NCBI GenBank assembly: GCA_900540395.1
Contig: UQFQ01000013.1
Coordinates: forward strand, 1-42,650
DNA from: an uncultured Mollicutes bacterium
Lineage (GTDB): Bacteria; Bacillota_I; Bacilli_A; RFN20; CAG-826
Length of the DNA: 42,650 bases
Reading direction: 5' to 3'
In this document: positions 40,460 to 42,650 of the stretch, one piece after another
How positions within the stretch are numbered: the first letter of the stretch is position 1
Layout: every line of letters starts with the position of its first letter
Program-made: the position numbers and the translations under genes
Notes under the pieces: model-generated
Database searches by the model: none
Told to the model about the DNA's origin: nothing
The model's input: the letters and a program-made list of their open reading frames with translations, nothing else

Positions 40460-42637
40460 TTAATGTATAACTCGCTTTACATCGTAAACGTCTTTTGTAC
40501 TCTTCAAAATATCTTCAACATGACTCAAAACGTTAGCATCACTTACATAAATTTGTGCATATACGCTTGTTTGATTTGAATCTGGATGAAATTTTGCTGA
40601 TAATTCAGTGCATTTTATCTTGTTTGAATTGAATATATTTAAAATATCAGCGACTAAATTTTGACGATCTACGCATTCGATAACAATGTCGACCGGATAA
40701 GATTTAATACCTAAATCTTCCTTCCAGTGAACAGAAATTAATCTACTAGTAAGTCCTGCAACGTTAGGACAATTAATTCTATGAACAGTTATTCCTTTAC
40801 CTTTTGTAACATAACCTACAATACTATCGCCTGGAATTGGAGTACAGCAATTTCCAAGTGTAATTTTAAACCCAGTTTGACCATCAATAGTGACTGGACA
40901 ATTATCATCATCAAAGTTTTCTTTCTTAAATAACTTGTTTTGACCATCCTCTTTTTTCTTAATACCCAAGAAATCTGCAATCTGGCCAGGGTTAGGATTA
41001 TGAGCACAAATTAATATAAATAAATCATCAATGGTAGATACTTGGTAGTTTTTTAGTACTTTTTCAGTATTTAATAAGTTCATCATTTCTTTTTCATCAA
41101 TGCCTCTATCTTTGAAAAAGTCTTCGCAAACTTGTTTTCCTTGACGAATTTTATCATCTCTTAAAAATGACGCATTCTTCTTTTGTAAGAATTTTTTAAT
41201 ATGTGATTTTGCGCTAGCTGTTTTGACAATATTTAACCAGCTCTCGTTAGGTCCGCTAGCGGTTTTTGATGTTCTAATTTCAACAACATCTCCCGTTTTC
41301 AAGATTGTGTTCAATGGTACTAAGTTGTTATTAACAAGTGCCCCTACTGCCATATCACCAACCTTAGTATGAATCTTATAGGCAAGATCAAGCGGAGTTG
41401 AACCGTTTGGTAAATCTACAACTTTTCCTTTTGGTGTAAAAACATATACGTTTGCCTCAAAGATGTCTTTACTTAAAGATTCCATATACTCAGTTGCGTT
41501 CTTATCTTGAGTTTCACTATTTAAATGCAAGAAATCTCTAAACCAATGTAGTTTTTCTTCAATTTCGTGTTGTTCTTGTTTAGGACTATAATGAGAACCT
41601 TCTTTATATCTCCAGTGTGCAGCAACACCAGTTTCAGCGATTTCATCCATTTCTTTAGTTCTGATTTGAACTTCGAAAACATTACCATCGCCAGCAATAA
41701 TTGATGTATGTAAAGATTGATACATATTTGGCTTTGGCATCGCTATATAGTCTTTAAATCTACCAGGAATAGGTTTAAAGTTGGCGTGAATTAAACCTAA
41801 TATTTCATAACAGTTTAATTCAGTTTCGGTAATAATTCTAATCGCTAAAAAATCATAAATTTCATCAAAGGTATGACCTTTTAAATACATCTTTTTATAA
41901 ATTGAATATATTGATTTAATTCTAGATTCAATTTCAAATTTGATTTTTTGCTCGATTAAAATATCCGCAATTTTCTTCTTTAAGTTATTTAAAGATCTAG
42001 TTCTATTTTTAATCTTTTCATCTAGTTCTTCTGCAATTGCATGATATTCAACAGGTTTTTCAACCTCAAGAGATAAATCTTCAAGTTGACTTTCGACTCT
42101 ATAAATACCTAAACGATGAGCAATTGGAGCAAATACTTCAAGAGTTTCTTTAGCTAAAGCGTGCTGTCTTTCAGGCTTTAAAGCCTTAATTGTTCGCATA
42201 TTATGAAGTCTATCAGCCAGTTTTATGATAATAACACGAACATCTTTTGCCATGCCTAAAAAAATCTTTTTATGGTCTTCAGCAGCAAATTCTTCTTCCG
42301 TACGATGCGATAATTTTAAACGTTGAATTTTAGTTAAAGCGTCGACAATTCTTGCGCAGTCTTCCCCAAACTTCTTTTTGATATCCTCAACTGTTGTATC
42401 GGTATCCTCTACAACATCATGCAAAAACGCTGCAGCAATAGTTGTTGGTCCACCTTGAAGAGAGGCTACAATATAGGCAACTTCAATTAAGTGCTGTAGA
42501 TATGGCTCACCACTTTTTCTAAAAATTCCATCATGCTTAACCTTTACGTAATTATAAGCATCTTCTATCATCTTTCGATCTTTTTCATCATGAATATAAG
42601 CATAATAAATTTCTTTTACGTCTTCGAAAGTATGCAT
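40460..42637 (-). CDS. rel: Bifunctional (p)ppGpp synthetase/hydrolase Rel
   Basis: Stringent-response enzyme, 725 residues, long form. The N-terminal HD hydrolase has H49 (YLQHLIEVA) and H73-D74 (AAFLHDVVEDTD), both intact. The synthetase domain has PGRFKDYIAMPKPNMYQSLH. A TGS domain follows (VYVFTPKGKVVDLPNGSTPL), then the zinc-finger/RIS region with NCCTPIPGDSIVGYVT and VHRINCPN, and a C-terminal ACT domain. The only Rel is expected to be both synthetase and hydrolase, as in other Bacillota. The start at 42637 has no clear Shine-Dalgarno; the 13 bases to the window end show no promoter. Confidence 0.95.
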   Translation of the reverse strand: MHTFEDVKEIYYAYIHDEKDRKMIEDAYNYVKVKHDGIFRKSGEPYLQHLIEVAYIVASLQGGPTTIAAAFLHDVVEDTDTTVEDIKKKFGEDCARIVDALTKIQRLKLSHRTEEEFAAEDHKKIFLGMAKDVRVIIIKLADRLHNMRTIKALKPERQHALAKETLEVFAPIAHRLGIYRVESQLEDLSLEVEKPVEYHAIAEELDEKIKNRTRSLNNLKKKIADILIEQKIKFEIESRIKSIYSIYKKMYLKGHTFDEIYDFLAIRIITETELNCYEILGLIHANFKPIPGRFKDYIAMPKPNMYQSLHTSIIAGDGNVFEVQIRTKEMDEIAETGVAAHWRYKEGSHYSPKQEQHEIEEKLHWFRDFLHLNSETQDKNATEYMESLSKDIFEANVYVFTPKGKVVDLPNGSTPLDLAYKIHTKVGDMAVGALVNNNLVPLNTILKTGDVVEIRTSKTASGPNESWLNIVKTASAKSHIKKFLQKKNASFLRDDKIRQGKQVCEDFFKDRGIDEKEMMNLLNTEKVLKNYQVSTIDDLFILICAHNPNPGQIADFLGIKKKEDGQNKLFKKENFDDDNCPVTIDGQTGFKITLGNCCTPIPGDSIVGYVTKGKGITVHRINCPNVAGLTSRLISVHWKEDLGIKSYPVDIVIECVDRQNLVADILNIFNSNKIKCTELSAKFHPDSNQTSVYAQIYVSDANVLSHVEDILKSTKDVYDVKRVIH

Positions 42638-42650
42638 AGTGTAACCACCA

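Noticed and set aside
41030..41080. A ninth ATTAGTA array inside rel
   Set aside because: GTA-type units occur at 11-bp steps (AATGGTA, CTTGGTA, TTTAGTA, TTCAGTA, ATAAGTT), but each matches weakly and the orientation is antisense to the gene, unlike the eight strong arrays. It is too degenerate to list.
1..42650. Mycoplasma code with TGA as tryptophan
   Set aside because: TGA ends mtaB, rpsU, cdd, glyS and xseA at the expected family lengths, and conserved Trp residues use TGG.

Overview
The window is about 42.6 kb of AT-rich chromosome (roughly 30% GC by eye) from a low-GC Gram-positive-type bacterium. TGA ends several genes (mtaB, rpsU, cdd, glyS, xseA) and Trp is TGG, so the code is the standard bacterial one and not the Mycoplasma code. 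Gene order follows the classic Bacillota yqe/yqf and nusB/xseA/rel neighbourhoods, with compact operons and several divergent family members. This fits an uncultured Bacilli/Mollicutes-like lineage (Erysipelotrichia or RF39 type); that placement is inference. There are no tRNA, rRNA, insertion sequence, prophage or CRISPR features.

Layout. 1-4.1 kb: end of mtaB, rpmF, a Gfo/Idh oxidoreductase, deoC, rpsU and a membrane protein with a C39 peptidase domain. 4.1-12.6 kb: ybeY-cdd-era-recO-glyS-dnaG-sigA-trmK-nif3-like, the conserved RNA maturation, replication priming and sigma factor operon. 12.5-16.8 kb: an IspH-like protein that lacks its cluster cysteines (minus strand), a CshB-like DEAD-box helicase, a degenerate endonuclease-IV-like protein, and ispG (minus strand). 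17-18.6 kb: rpmG, a metallo-beta-lactamase-fold hydrolase, efp, yneF. 18.7-24.4 kb: plsY divergent from parE-parC (topoisomerase IV), then a small membrane protein. 24.5-27.1 kb: yqeG-yqeH-yhbY-yqeK (ribosome assembly). 27.3-42.6 kb, all minus strand: a PemK/MazF-like protein, an ABC permease and its lipoprotein, deoB, xerD, dinB, xseB, xseA, nusB, asp23, tkt, aspS, hisS with a cysteine-rich tail, and rel.

The most striking signal is not a gene. Eight sites carry tandem degenerate copies of ATTAGTA repeated at exactly 11 bp (consensus about ATTAGTAgata). They lie just before start codons (deoC, recO, yqeG, dinB), just after stop codons (plsY, the PemK-like gene), and inside coding sequence (nfo-like gene, aspS, the end of era). 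In all eight, ATTAGTA reads in the direction of the gene it overlaps or adjoins. Inside genes, units whose TAG would fall in frame are changed (AAG, AAC, TGG, TTG), while 9 of 10 out-of-frame units keep TAG; at the end of the oxidoreductase gene the in-frame TAG is the stop codon itself. I know of no described element like this. It could bind a protein along one face of the DNA helix or act in the mRNA.

A second theme is leaderless transcription. Seven genes have a -10 hexamer (TAGAAT, TATAAT or TAAAAT) ending exactly 6 nt before ATG and no ribosome binding site, so the transcript should begin at the start codon. Other points are an ABC-exporter-like C39 protein without an ATPase, two neighbouring proteins with eroded metal sites, an EF-P with a non-canonical loop tip, and a 43-residue Cys/Asp/His-rich tail on histidyl-tRNA synthetase.
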